Shown here in pieces: positions 40,456 through 51,807 of a stretch of 64,000 bases of DNA. Each line of letters opens with the position of its first letter. The first letter of the stretch is position 1. A program made the translations under genes and the position numbers. The stretch is taken from contig NW_017567004.1 of assembly GCF_001661265.1 (NCBI RefSeq), positions 144,279 through 208,278 on the forward strand. The letters run 5' to 3'. Below the pieces are notes generated by a model. That model made no database searches. It was given only the letters and a program-made list of their open reading frames with translations, and was not told the DNA's origin. This DNA is from Saitoella complicata NRRL Y-17804 (lineage: Eukaryota > Ascomycota > Saitoellomycetes > Saitoellales > Saitoellaceae).

Positions 40456-41738
40456 ATGCTGCTTCTTCAATCGACAATGAGGTTCACCCCGAGGCCGTCC
40501 GCGGCTGTCATCAGCACCGGTCGCACGCTCGTACGCAGACAGTATGCTTCCACCTCAACGGTTCGTGCACCCCTTCCCCGCCGTCTCGCAAACCATCCTC
40601 TAACACTTTCTCACAGGAAACTCTGAAGAAGACACCCCTCTACTCTCTCCACCAAGCCCACCAAGCCCAGCTGGTTCCCTTCGCAGACCACCTCCTCCCC
40701 CTCCACTACCCATCCCAATCCATCTCCGACTCTCACCGCTGGGTTCGCACCCATGCCGGGCTGTTCGATGTATCGCACATGGTTCAACACCGTTTCAGCG
40801 GGCCCCAGGTGGAAGGGTTTTTGGAGAGGTTGACGCCGGCGGCGGTCAAGGGGTTGAAGGAGGGTGAGGGGGTGTTGAGTGTGTTGATGAATGAGCAGGG
40901 CGGGATTCTGGATGATTTGGTCGTGTCGAAGAGGGATGCGGGGGAGTTTTATGTCGTTACGAATGGAGCCACTCGAGAGAAAGACCTCGCCCATATCAAA
41001 GAACAACTCGACATCTTCGGAAGCAGCGGGGTAGAGCACGAGGTTTACGAGGAACAAGGCCTGATCGCCCTCCAAGGCCCCTCCGCCGCCGCAATCCTCG
41101 CGAAACACACGACCCACCCCCTCCACACCCTCAAATTCGGCCACTCCGCCCACATCCCCATCAACGGCCACGGCCATATCTCCATCGCCCGCGGCGGCTA
41201 CACCGGCGAAGACGGTTTCGAGCTCTCCATCCCCGCCTCCCAATGCGTCGCCATCACCGAATCTTTCTTGGACAGTTCACCCGATGAACTGAGACTCGCG
41301 GGATTAGCGGCTCGAGACTCGTTGAGGTTGGAGGCGGGGATGTGTCTTTATGGACATGATTTGGATGAGACGATCACGCCGGTTGAGGCTGGGTTGGGGT
41401 GGGTTGTCGACAAAACACGCGATAATTTCTTAGGTGCGGAGACTGTTCTCGCTCAGTTGAAGGATAGGAATTTGGCGACGAAGAGGAGGGTTGGACTTAT
41501 TGTTGAGGGTGCCCCGGGGAGGGAGGGTGCGGAGATCTATGAGACGGGACAGGACGAGCCAATTGGGAGGGTGACGTCAGGCTGCCCATCACCGTCGTTG
41601 GAGAAGTTTATTGCGATGGGGTATGTCAAGACCGGATGCCAGAAGATCGGGACAGAGTTGTTCGTGAAGGTGAGAGGCAAGATGAGGCCGGCAAAGGTTA
41701 CGAAGATGCCTTTCGTGCCGACGAAGTACTTCAAGTAG
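40456..41738 (+). CDS. GCV1: Aminomethyltransferase, T-protein of glycine cleavage complex
   Basis: Exons 40456-40560 and 40617-41738, 408 aa. The first exon encodes an Arg/Ser/Thr-rich matrix presequence (MRFTPRPSAAVISTGRTLVR). The folate-binding T-protein follows: KKTPLYSLHQAH, AGLFDVSHMVQHRFSG, ILDDLVVSKRDAGEFYVVTN, GGYTGEDGFELSIP, LRLEAGMCLYGHDLDE and AGLGWVVDKTR. It moves the methylene group from the lipoyl arm of H-protein to tetrahydrofolate, releasing ammonia, inside mitochondria. The intron donor is GTTCGT, weaker than usual, but a CTAACAC branch and CTCACAG acceptor support it and both exons are in phase. Duplicated GAGTCA motifs just upstream may tie expression to amino-acid or one-carbon status. 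Confidence 0.95.
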
Positions 41739-41837
41739 CTGTATGATAACGTATACCCGTGAATATACCCGTGTGAATCAAAACATGATATATTCTTTAA
41801 CCTACCCAATATCGTAACCCACAGCCCGCGTGGGCGT

Positions 41838-43165
41838 CTATGTCCCCCTAGGCCCCAACTTCTCCAACGCCCTCGCACCTTCCTCAGCCCACTCTTGTCT
41901 CGAAATCCACATCTGATCATTATTCGCCAAAATCTTCGCCAACACCGCACCCCCAAGGAACACCATATGCCTCCGTCTCGGCGGGTCCTCGATCCTAACC
42001 TTAAACTTATTAAGCCTCGTGGGATCACCATGCAAAACGCGGGTAAGCCACAGCTGCTTGAGTTCCTTCTCGAGACGAGATGGGAGACCAGGGTACATCG
42101 ACGAACCACCGGAGAGCACGACAGCTTTGTAGAGGGAGGAGCGGATATCGACGTCGGCGGCTTGAATGGTGTCGAAGAGGAGTTCGGCCATACCGGGTTG
42201 TTCGACGTCGACGAGGTGAGGCTGGAAGAGACATTCGGCTGCTTCGAAGCGTTCTGAGCCGACCTTGATGACACGGCCGTCGGGAAGTTGATATGATTCG
42301 ACGAGGGTGGTAGTTTCTTCGGCTAGGCGGTTGTCGAGTTCGAGGTCGTAGCTGTGGAGCGGTTTGTTAGCGATTGAGGCAAATGCCAGCAGAACCAAAC
42401 CAACCTAACGTAACACAACTTCTCCTTGATCTGTCTCACGGTCTCGAAGTCCGCGGTACGGTTGAACGCGTACCCCCTTCTCAGCAACAACTTGATAAGC
42501 TGCCTCGTAACATCCCGTCCCGCAACATCCAAACGCCTCGTCAAGTGGTTCAACACGACACTTTCGTACACAGGTACGATATGCGTAACACCATCTCCGG
42601 AATCAACAACGACACCCGAGCTCAGACCTTGTGCGTACAGTGACAGGACGGCCTGGATAGCGATGTAGACACCGTCGAAACCGTATGTCTCGAACATTGT
42701 TTCACACATCTTTTCTCTGTTGGAGCGGGGGTTCATCGGGGGTTCTGTAAGGAGAATCTTTCGTCCGTTCGTGTCGACTTGGAGCTTCTCGTTAAAGGTG
42801 TAATCCCAAAGGTGCTGCATATCCGTCCAATTTCTGACGATACCGTTCTCCATCTGTACGTTACCGAGTCAGTTACTGAAGGCCAAGTCGAAACTCCTAC
42901 ATACCGGGTAAGAAATCTGCAACATCGTCCTCACAGCCGCTGCCTCATCTCCAACCATGATATCCTTGATCTGAAGATTCCCAGACCGCTCCTCGGCTCG
43001 CAAGATTGGTCGTCCGACGATCGATGGAAAGACATGATCGGGGAAGTTGGAGCCGGCGAAACCGGCCTTGACGAAACCGGTACCGTTGTCGACGACTGTA
43101 GAGGGCTGTTAGAAAACATCCAAAGAGCAATCATTCAGCCTCCTACCGAGCGGCGCGTCAGACAT
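41838..43165 (-). CDS. ARP2: Actin-related protein 2 (Arp2/3 complex)
   Basis: Exons 43165-43147, 43095-42905, 42853-42405, 42351-41838, 390 aa. Reads [19 protein letters not shown], then [67 protein letters not shown] and [20 protein letters not shown], all close to Arp2 rather than actin. Introns are 51-53 nt; the third uses a GTTGGT donor. Arp2 and Arp3 form the template for a daughter actin filament at 70 degrees, powering endocytic patches, and need ATP, whose phosphate-binding loops are intact here. Convergent with GCV1 (99 nt apart) and divergent from the 81-residue coiled-coil gene (206 nt). Confidence 0.96.
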
Positions 43166-43371
43166 GCTGCTGTGTATGCCTTAGTTGATTGAAAAGGGGT
43201 ATTGAAAGGGATAGAAAGGATCAATTGAGGGTTGTTTCGCCGGTTGTTGGATGACCCGTTGGCTGCTCAGTGCTGGTCGTTCCTGGAGTGCGGGATGCCG
43301 AGCGTCATCGGGAGTGGTCAACGCACCGGTTACCCTGAGAAAGTACGACAAAGGTAAACAGAACCAAAAAT

Positions 43372-43670
43372 ATGTCGGACCCGTATGCACCGCTGTTGCA
43401 GTCTTGTTTGTCTGCCTGATCTGATGAAATGTTTTGAAAACTGATGACGTGTCGGTAGTGACGCGACTGCAGTCGGAGGTCTCGACTCTTCAGCAACGAC
43501 ACCAGATGGTTCGTGAGCAGAATGACAAACTGGTGCGGACAGGGATCGAGATGGAGCAAGCTTTGTTGCCTTACGAAAAGGGGTTGAAAATACAGGAGGA
43601 AGAGAAGATGGCTCTGGAGGCGCAGAATAGTCGTGATAATGGGGATGTCAGCATGTCTGGCACGCAGTGA
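43372..43670 (+). CDS. Small coiled-coil protein, 81 aa, unknown
   Basis: Exons 43372-43405 and 43459-43670. The 53-nt intron starts GTTTGT and has an ACTGATGAC branch region and GGTAG acceptor. Product begins MSDPYAPLLQSLTRLQSEVS and continues as one amphipathic helix (TLQQRHQMVREQNDKLVRTG, EMEQALLPYEKGLKIQEEEK) with a polar tail. The conserved-looking ALLPYEKGL may be a family motif. I do not recognise it; small coiled coils of this size occur in Mediator, DASH and similar complexes. It sits between ARP2 (divergent) and FTA4 (convergent, 95 nt away). Confidence 0.6.
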
Positions 43671-43765
43671 TGTTGGTTGGACGGGGAGCAAGGACGAGGA
43701 CGCAGGCTCGCGAGGTGATATCAGGAGTTTCCCATTTGAGTATACCCCAATTGAACGTCTTCAAT

Positions 43766-44725
43766 CTACCCAACCTCATCATCCGGATGAACATCCTCCT
43801 CCCCGGCTACCGCCGGTAACGCCGACAAAAAGTAATCCTGAATGTACTTCATCACATCAACACCCTCCCACGCACCCCCGGCAGCTACACCCGTACTTGC
43901 TTCCGTCTCCTTCATGATCTCCCGTAACCTCTCCTCCTTCCCTTTGATCACTGCTTGGACCTTTGCTGTCAACACCCTCATCCGTTCCAGTTCTTTCGCG
44001 ACAGCACCGTCACGTGTCACGAGATTTGGCTGTACATTTTCTTTTGGAGAGGTGAAGGCTTGAAGTTGACGGTGGAGTTGGAGGTAGTGTGCGTGTTTCT
44101 GGCGAAGGGAGGTGAGTGCGGAGGTCAGTGACGTTAACGTTGCGATATGTGTCGAATACCTGTACATTCCCAGTGTCAGTCAAACTTCCAGTAGCAATTG
44201 GAAAATCTCAAGCTTGAGAAACGCACGCTTCCTGTAATCTCTCTGTCTCCTCCTGCGTCCCACTCCCCAATGGCCACTCATCCGGTAACCCTTGCACAAT
44301 ACTAGACATCCACAACCATCAGCGCACATTCCACAGAAACATTTACGAGCACATACTCAGCATCCATCAACTCCCTCACACTAACATCCATCCCACTCTC
44401 TCCCTCAACCCCACTCGTCCCATTGTCCCGACACAACTCATCAATCTGCTCAGCAACATGTCGTACAGCCTGTGTACTGTGTATCACGCGTTCGTGTCGT
44501 CGTGTCGCGACATTGACTGTGCGAACACGCTCGTTAGCAAATGGAGGATAAACGCTGCGGAAGGGAATTCGCACGTTTGTAGATTGCTGCCGAGATGGCG
44601 TGGTCGCTGATGTCGTGTTCGGGTGGTATTTGGCGGTTGCGGAGGGTGGTGGGGGGTTGGATTGAGTGTTGAAGGAGACGGAGTTGGGATTCTATAAATG
44701 CTTTCTTGTGATCATATATGTCCAT
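43766..44725 (-). CDS. FTA4: Inner kinetochore (Sim4/CCAN) subunit Fta4, CENP-U-like
   Basis: Exons 44725-44575, 44516-44357, 44301-44227, 44159-43766, 259 aa. Spliced, the protein shows the Fta4 pattern: KKAFIESQLRLLQHSIQPP, SAAIYKLNVATRRHERVIHS, TQAVRHVAEQIDELC, IVQGLPDEWPLGSG and a long C-terminal coiled coil ending in an acidic tail. Each junction was confirmed by the frame landing in a family motif; for example, the first intron rejoins YKL-NVATRRH with a GCTAACG branch. Fta4 belongs to the constitutive centromere-associated network that bridges CENP-A chromatin and the outer kinetochore. The DIVQGLPDEWP block is a strong discriminator. Confidence is lower than for enzymes because the family evolves fast and I rely on motif memory. 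Confidence 0.75.
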
Positions 44726-44986
44726 CTTGACCAGGAAAATCGGGCCGTCCGTCAGCTGGTGTATTGTTTTGTTCAACGCTACAAGCGCGAGGAACCGTCT
44801 GGGGTCGCAAGGTTCGCGTGCACGCAGCGGACCGCGTTGAGATATTACTGTTTAGATTACCAGACCTAACCATAGAAAAACCAAAAGAACACCCAAGAAT
44901 TACCCAAAGAAAGCAGTACTTTTTCCTTCCGGGTATACATATATCACCCACCATGCCCTCACTCCTCCTCCTCAAAAAACAACAGA

Positions 44987-46807
44987 CTACATCATCAACA
45001 GCCTTGTCCTCCTCTTCATTCCCCTACCTGAGGTAGGCACCCCCAACCCACCCTCATTCTGCTGCCCCATCCTCTCCATCGTCAACGCTGCATGCCTCTC
45101 GCACCACACCCGCCCCCCAACCTCAAAGTACTCCTCCCCCAACCCCACCCCACACCCATAACACCTAAAACACCCCGGATGATGCCGTTCCCCCGACTCT
45201 CTTTGCAAACACGCTCCCTCAATCCCCATATCACACGTATGACACAAACTCCGATTCGCCTTATGGTAGTGTCGTGCGCACATTGGTTTATCGTCGTGAA
45301 TGTAAAAGGTTGAGGACGGGAAGGGACGGCGGCAGGTGTGGCACGTAAAGCAGGATTTGTGGTATTTTCCGGTGAGTTTTTGGTCTGGGTCGCGGATTGC
45401 GCGGCCTGTGATGGGGAGGGAGCAGGCGCGGCAGGTGGAGGGTTGGGAGGGGGAGCGGGTCATTGTTGGTGCTGGGGTTGTTTGGGATTTGTTGATGCGG
45501 GTGGGTGGGGGTGGAGTTGTCGGTAGTGGTGGGGCGGGTGTCGTGGATCTGAATTCTGCACACTCCACTGTCGGGGTCGGTTCGAACTCCCGTAGACTCC
45601 TCTCGAGGTCATCCAGCAACCCGTCAAACACCCCCACCACCTTCTCCAACTCCTCCTTCTTCATCGACGGAGGCCGGTCGCGGTTGTGGTTGTAGTTATG
45701 GCTGTTGTACGCAAGCGACACCTCCGACGCACTCGTACTCAAACTCCCCCTCGACTCATCCCTCAATAAACTCGAACCGTAGCTTCCTTGACTGAGCTCA
45801 CTTGCCAAACTCTCAGTTCGTCGATGTTCCTCCCTCTCAACCTCACTAGGCCTCCTAGGTCTCGGGGGTGGGCTCTTCACGACTCCACCAGGGGGCGTGG
45901 TCAACCCATCACGTTCGCGATCACGCTTCGCCCACTCGAGGAACTTCTTATCCCCAATAACACTCGCGGAAGGCGAGAAACGGTGCTGCCTGAGCACTTG
46001 TTTCCCGTCCCCACCATCTGTACCACTCGTAAACGTCTTCGACCTCCGCGGCGAGTTCCCATGCGTAGGCGACAGTGGCGGGCGAACCTGCGCGTCATCA
46101 CTGATAGAAACGCCCTCCATCACGCGACGGACTTGCTCATCACTCGGTCTCTTGGGTCTCAGTGGCCGTTGCGGGGCCCCAGTTGAAGCTGTTGTGGATG
46201 ATATTGAAGCCATCCCCGGACTCCTCGACATCCCAGACCCCGTCGAAGATGTGGAAGGAGGTGGTGATAAGGGTGACCGAACCGGTGAGCGGGGACCAGC
46301 CCCGACCGCGAAAGGACCCGGTGCGATGGTTTCCATGCGTGCCATGAGTCTACTCTTCCCCTGGCTTTGTAAACTCACATCCGGCAATGACTGTGATGGT
46401 GATAGTCCCATTGCCAGACCAGCAGTCGAGGGGCTGGGGCTTGGCGAGCCGAATGTTGAGGAGGAAGTGCTTGGCGTTAAGTGATGTGAATAATGTGGCC
46501 GATGCGCCGCGTACGAGTTGTTCGCGATACCTGGGTCGATGGGTTGGAGGTTTGGCTTTGAGTGCGGGGGTGAGAAGCGTTTGTAGAGGTCTGTTGGGTC
46601 TGAGGCGGAGGTTGGGAGTTGGAGGTGGGTTGGTCTTTCCGTGGCATCTGTATGCGATGATGTTGGCCATCAAAAGGAGATGAAGAGAGGGAGGGGACAC
46701 GTACGTGATGGACCGCAGACGTGGTCACCGAGTTGGGAGGGACGGACGCCCTGTCCGCAGTTTGAACATTTGATCAAGGGGATCACAGTTGACATGCGTG
46801 GATCCAT
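44987..46807 (-). CDS. Paxillin-like protein with two C-terminal LIM domains
   Basis: Exons 46807-46705 and 46647-44987, 587 aa. The N-terminus has a short Cys/His motif (IKCSNCGQGVRPSQLGDHVC) typical of ascomycete members. It is followed by DPTDLYKRFSPPHSKPN and a long Ser/Pro/Arg disordered region. The first LIM domain begins CRACSLPITGRAI and includes KYHKSCFTCHTC. The second begins CHTCDMGIEGACL and includes HHPGCFRCYGCGVGLG. Proteins of this type (Pxl1, or Lrg1 without its RhoGAP) act in cytokinesis and polarity as Rho pathway scaffolds. No RhoGAP domain is present, so Pxl1-like is the better label. The 57-nt intron lies between the Cys motif and the rest. Divergent from INO1 and in tandem with FTA4. 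Confidence 0.85.
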
Positions 46808-47691
46808 TGCGCTTGCGATTGCTCCTTCAGAACGATTTGTAGTTGACGACCGGCGTCAAATGTGATGATGGTAGTAGACAATGAACGTCAACGACTTGCG
46901 GTCAAAGTCGGAAAGTGCGGTGCCGGGGCGAGTGCGAGTGCGAGAAAGCGGCCTGAACGCGATCAAGCTGAAACTGGCGACGTGTGACAAAGAGAGCCGA
47001 ATGAGCACAAACACGTCAGACGTCAGACGTGCAAGTTGCTGCAGATAGATGGAAGAGAGAGTGAAGGGGTACCGGTAGGGGGGGGCCAGTCGGGCGAGGT
47101 GACGGGCTGTGCGCAGTTCTTGGCCGGGGTACACCTGGGCAGCACACGTTTCCGGGTTAGGCGCATTGGGGAGACGCGACGAGAAGAATTCCATGCGCGT
47201 TGACCCCTGCCACGCGAGACAGCTATGTGCTCTGGGCAGTCGGTGAGTACATGATCGAAAGCTGTTCTATTACGCTCCACCGACCTTCTACACGGGGCAT
47301 CGCACGCATCCACTCCAGTCTGTCGGAAGTTGCGCTGTACCCGGGGAGCTGAATCCCTCGGGGCCAGGAAGGTCCAAGCCCCCGCAATCCACCATTGCAC
47401 GCTAGCCTAGACGTAATTGGAAATCAACCGCAACTGCTACCCCTTACCCTCGAACGTCTATAAGAACCTCCCGTCTCCCACTCCCCGTCCGATTCCCCAC
47501 TTTGCAGTCCTCCCTTCAGTGAAACAACTCAACCGTCCGAAACCTCGGGCGATTAGTCAAAACGTTCTCCAACAGCCTCTACAGCTCGCACAACCAACAC
47601 CGGGGAAGTGCTCGCGTCACAGCCCCTGAAGCTCCGAAAACAAAGTAAATCAATTCAATCAAGAATTTCATTTACTTGCACATCTCTCAAC
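46808..47691. promoter_or_regulatory. Divergent promoter, LIM protein / INO1
   Basis: 884 nt. TATAAGA lies at 47459-47465, about 230 nt before the INO1 start, and a CT- and CA-rich leader follows it. I looked for the yeast inositol element CATGTGAAAT and did not find a clear copy. No gene seen. Confidence 0.4.
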
Positions 47692-49366
47692 ATGGCTCCT
47701 CACGGTCTCACTGAGTCCGCTCCCGCTTCTGCTTCTGCTCCTTCCTCCGGTGTTGGTTCTGCTCCTCGCGGATCTTGCGTCAAGGTTGTCTCTGACACTT
47801 GCTCTTACGAACCTGATCACATTTTGTCGTCCTACACTTACGAGAACGGTACGTTTGTCCATTTAACATGCATTTATCTGGGATAAATGCTGATTTTGGC
47901 CGCATACAGCCCGCGTCGAAACCACCGACGATGGCGAGTTCGTCGTCCACCCCACCAAGTCCGCTTTCACCTTCAAGACCTCCACCGAGGTTCCCAAGAC
48001 TGGTCTCATGATCGTCGGCTGGGGTGGTAACAACGGTTCCACCTTGACCGCGACCATCGCCGCCAACAAGAATAACGTTACCTGGTCTACCCGCCGCGGT
48101 CTCCAAAAGTCCAACTACTACGGCTCTGTCACTCAGTCTTCCACCGTCAAGCTCGGTATCGATGCTAAGGGTAGGGATGTTTACGCTCCTTTCGGTCGCG
48201 TTTTGCCCATGGTTCACCCTAACGACCTCGTCTTGGGTGGATGGGACATTAACGATGCCAACATTGGCGACGCTATGGAGCGCTCCAAGGTCCTCGACTA
48301 CGATCTTCAGCAGAAGGTCAAGGAGGAGCTCAAGGCGTACAAGCCCCTCCCCTCCATCTACTACCCCGACTTCATCGCCGCCAACCAGGGTGAGCGTGCC
48401 AACAACTTGAAGCAGGGTATGGACAAGTGGCAGCACGTCCTCGAGATCCAGAAGGACATCCGCGAGTTCAAGGAGAAGAATGGATTGGACAAAGTTTTCG
48501 TTATGTGGTCTGCCAACACGGAGCGTTACGCTGAGATCATTCCCGGCGTCAACGACACTGCTGACAACCTCCTCAAGTCTATCAAGGAGTCTCACTCCGA
48601 GGTTGCTCCTTCTACTGTCTTCGCTGTTGCCTGTATCTTGATGGGTGTTGTCTTCATCAACGGTGCTCCCCAGAACACCTTTGTCCCCGGTGCCCTCGAG
48701 CTCGCTGAGCGTGAGAAGGTCTTCATCGGTGGTGACGACTTCAAGTCCGGTCAGACCAAGATCAAGTCCGTCCTCGCCCAGTTCCTCGTCGACGCCGGTA
48801 TCAAGCCCCTCTCCATCGTCTCCTACAACCACCTCGGTAACAACGACGGCTACAACCTCTCCGCCCCCCAGCAGTTCCGCTCCAAGGAGATCTCCAAGTC
48901 TTCGGTTGTTGACGACGTCATTGCCTCCAACCAGATCTTGTTCAACAAGGAGGTCGGAGACAAGGTCGATCACTGTATCGTGATCAAGTACGTCCCTGCC
49001 GTCGGTGACAACAAAGTCGCCATGGACGAGTACCACTCAGAACTCATGATGGGCGGACGTAACAACATCGCCATCCACACCGTCTGCGAGGACTCCATCC
49101 TCGCTGCTCCCCTCATCATCGACCTTGTCGTTGTCGCTGAACTCTTTGGCCGTGTTCAGTTCAAGAGGGAAGGAAGTGATGAGTGGGAGGGTTTCCACTC
49201 TGTGTTGAGTGTGTTGAGTTACTGGTTGAAGGCGCCTATCCACCGCAGGGGTGAGGAGCCGATCAACGGATTGAACAAGCAGAGGATGGCATTGGAGAAC
49301 TTGTTCCGTGCGTTCCTTGGTATGGGGCCGAACAACGAGATGAGGCTTGAGTCTCGTATGGCTTAA
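47692..49366 (+). CDS. INO1: Inositol-3-phosphate synthase
   Basis: Exons 47692-47848 and 47910-49366, 537 aa. After a Ser/Ala N-terminus the NAD-binding Rossmann motif is [37 protein letters not shown], the [20 protein letters not shown] block, [34 protein letters not shown] and [15 protein letters not shown] follow. These include the active-site lysines expected for the family. The enzyme converts glucose-6-phosphate to inositol-3-phosphate, the only de novo route to inositol for lipids and signalling. The codon choice (GTC, CTC, AAG, GGT) is strongly biased compared with neighbours, as for highly expressed fungal genes. The intron is 61 nt with a GTACGT donor. The start is the first ATG after a clean A-rich leader. 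Confidence 0.97.
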
Positions 49367-49818
49367 GTGGTCGTCTCCATGGTCTCTACGGAGTATGTGT
49401 AGATAGGATAGGGGATGGAAGAATGAAGTGTGGTTTTGGGTATGGGTTTGCTTTTTAGATTTTTCCGGGGCTTCATGTTCCGAGGTTGATGTTCAACCGT
49501 TGTGGTTTGACGGTTGAGCTCGACTCTTTGAATAAATATGTTTCGTATTAAAGTTTGTTCCCATTCCGCTTTGAGCTCAGTTCAAGTCAACGTTTCGTGC
49601 ACTAAGCTGAATGCGGCAGCTTTGAACGCGATCGCGGTTCTACGCCTGGAAATCGACGTTACAGGCACATTTGACCGCATCCTAAGTACGCGACTTATAC
49701 GACCCATCGATCACCCTTCTCCCTTCCTCAACGCATTCGACGCATCGCCAAGTATCTCATAAACCAGACCGCAACGCATCCCACATCTCGTATCTCACAT
49801 TTCACAACACCTTCACAA
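49367..49818. other. INO1 3' region and SGF29 promoter
   Basis: 452 nt. The first 150 nt are T/G-rich, as in fungal 3' UTRs, with AATAAA at 49531. The last 80 nt are CA-rich leader. No gene. Confidence 0.45.
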
Positions 49819-50803
49819 ATGTCCAACCGCTCCCGCGCCCGCCAATCTCTAGGCGGTGACAACACCGAAGAAGCGAGCATCTGGTCCAACACCCTTCGCG
49901 ATCTTCGCCGTTTACCGGATATCCGTGCGAGATCAGAGCGATGCGCGATGGAGGCGAACAAGGGGTGGGTACGCGTCGAGAAGGGCGGAGAAGGGATGGC
50001 GGAGTATGTTGAGGAGTTGGGGAGGACGTGTAAGGATGGAGCTGATGCGACGAGGTTGGAGCAGAGGTACGTACTACAATAAGTGTACGAGGGCGGTATA
50101 AGAGGAGGAGGCTAATCTGGAGGGGGTGTTTAGGACACTTGAAGAGGCGAGACAGAGTTTGGAGATCTTGATTGCGTTACGGCAGGCGACGGAATCTGCC
50201 GGCGTCCAAGAGCTTAAGCGGAAGAAGAGGAAGGTCGATGAAGTCGTTTCATCGGACTCTCCTATGTCGAAGAAGAAAGCAAAGAGGTATGAGGCTGAGT
50301 ATCATCATTGCTTTCCAGCTGTTGACAAATCTCCCTTGTATAGTCAACCAGAAGCACAGATTACTGTTGGATCACAGGTCGCGTTCAAGCCGAAGGGTAC
50401 TTCGGATTGGATTCAGTGTAATGTTATACGACTGTTGGGTGAAGGATCAAAAGCGAAAGTCGATGTTCAGGATCCAGAGCCTGATGACAATAACACCCTA
50501 CAGTACGTCTCCCCCCATTTTCCCTCCTCCCCTATCATCTCTAACAAAACTTCCCATAGCACCTTCCGCACAACCGTCTCAAGCCTTATTTTCGTGCCCC
50601 CAACCTCCGACGGCCTCGCACCCTTCCCGAACGGAACGATGGTCCTTGCACGCTACCCTGAAACAACGACATTCTATAAAGCGGAGGTCACGGGGATGAA
50701 GAGGGACGGGAGTTGTAAGTTGAAGTTTGAGGGGGAGGAGGAGGTTGGGAAGGAGACGGAGGTGGAGAGGAGGTTAGTTTTGGAGATGCCGAAGGAGAAA
50801 TAG
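49819..50803 (+). CDS. SGF29: SAGA-associated factor 29 (H3K4me reader)
   Basis: Exons 49819-50066, 50134-50286, 50344-50502, 50560-50803, 267 aa. The N-terminal half is helical, followed by a basic patch (KRKKRKVDE, KKKAK). The tandem Tudor SGF29 domain shows ITVGSQVAFKPKGTSDWIQC, KVDVQDPEPDD, FVPPTSDGLAPFPNGTMVLA and RYPETTTFYKAEVTGMKRDG. The YPETTTFYKA motif is diagnostic. Sgf29 reads H3K4me2/3 and recruits the Gcn5 module of SAGA. The segment 50287-50343 is a 57-nt in-frame stretch with donor GTATGA and acceptor TATAG. I treat it as an intron, but retention would give 286 aa, so both forms are possible. Confidence 0.88.
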
Positions 50804-51807
50804 GGTTTGGGGTTAGAGAGTGGGGTTTTGGGAAAGGGAATTGATATTGGAGTCTGGAGCTTTTGGGTGGTCCTTTTGTGAGAATATTTGGTAATGAACC
50901 TGGTAGACTAGGAATAATACGGACGTACTTATACTTGTTCATAGTAAGCGCAGCAGTTCGGTGCCTTACAATAGTCAAGATCATGAGGCAGTAGACCTGG
51001 GACTCAATCTACCCTTTTGAAAGACGGCGTGGGCCTCACCCAGTATGCCTCATTTTTCCCACGCATACCATGGTCTGCTATTGCAGTGCGGGCAATAGTA
51101 CATCTATCCAAACCCTTTGATGCCAGACTCGTGCAATCGTCATTGTGTTTGCGAGTAAGACAGAGCGCACATTCCACGTTTTACACGTAATCCCGATTTC
51201 AGATGATTCCTAGGAATATTCGAGCAGCATCGGCCGCACGCTTGGTGGGACCGCGATGCTTTTCGGGGCGCTTACTCAGGACAATTTCTCGGGACGCTTT
51301 CGCAGGACACTCTGGCAGGACGTTTTGGCAGGACATTTTGGGCGGGCGCTTTCGACCTGGCAGGACGTTTTGGGAGGGCGCTTTCAACCTGGCAGGACGC
51401 TTTGGCAGGACGCTTTGGCAGCAAGCTCTCTCGGGACGCTCTCTCGGAACGCTTTGGCAGGACGTTAAATTGCAGAGGAACGCTCTGGGCGGGGTACTGT
51501 ACGTTGTTATGTGTGGCCACGAGTATTTACTTGGGCCCCTTCCTATTCTTGGTAGCAGACATTGGAATAACCGTCAACCGTCCTCTTAAGGCTGAATTGT
51601 GGAAGACGGACGAAGTAAGGCCCCATTAGCAGCAGAGAGATGCAGAAATATTCATCATAACCTAATTCACCACGAGGCCCGAAAGGGTCCAGAATCGAAC
51701 CATCCTCCAACATTAACGCCCAAAATATCCTTAGCTATCCTTAGCAGTCCCATCGTCCATATCCTATATCGTACACCTTTCAGATCCGGCCAAATCCTCA
51801 CTAACGA
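50804..51807. other. Intergenic with minisatellite
   Basis: 1 kb between convergent genes. The central part is the degenerate GGACGCTTTGGCA array; the flanks (50804-51260 and 51500-51807) show no gene. Open frames over the array are an effect of the repeat having few stop codons. Confidence 0.5.
51265..51495 (+). repeat. Degenerate minisatellite, unit GGACGCTTTGGCA (13 nt)
   Basis: About 13-15 imperfect copies. Best units are GGACGTTTTGGCA, GGACGCTTTGGCA (two in a row near 51397-51421) and GGACACTCTGGCA. A compound form GGGCGCTTTCRACCTGGCA occurs twice. Another variant type carries CTCTCTC in place of TTTGGCA. The higher-order duplication (about 32 nt, positions 51333-51397) shows growth by unequal copying. 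No flanking direct repeats seen. Confidence 0.85.

Noticed and set aside
47780-49036. A 418-codon open frame antisense to INO1
   Set aside because: It mirrors the codon-biased INO1 coding strand, has no motif, and INO1 itself is unmistakable. Biased C-ending codons remove stops from the opposite strand.
51203-51589. Open frames across the minisatellite (Gly/Arg/Trp/Phe-rich translations)
   Set aside because: They arise because the 13-nt unit has few stop codons; the same repeat is open in several frames on both strands.
51680-51710. tRNA-like string GGGTCCAGAATCGAACC
   Set aside because: Resembles the reverse of a T arm, but no acceptor stem, D arm or anticodon arm can be formed around it on either strand.
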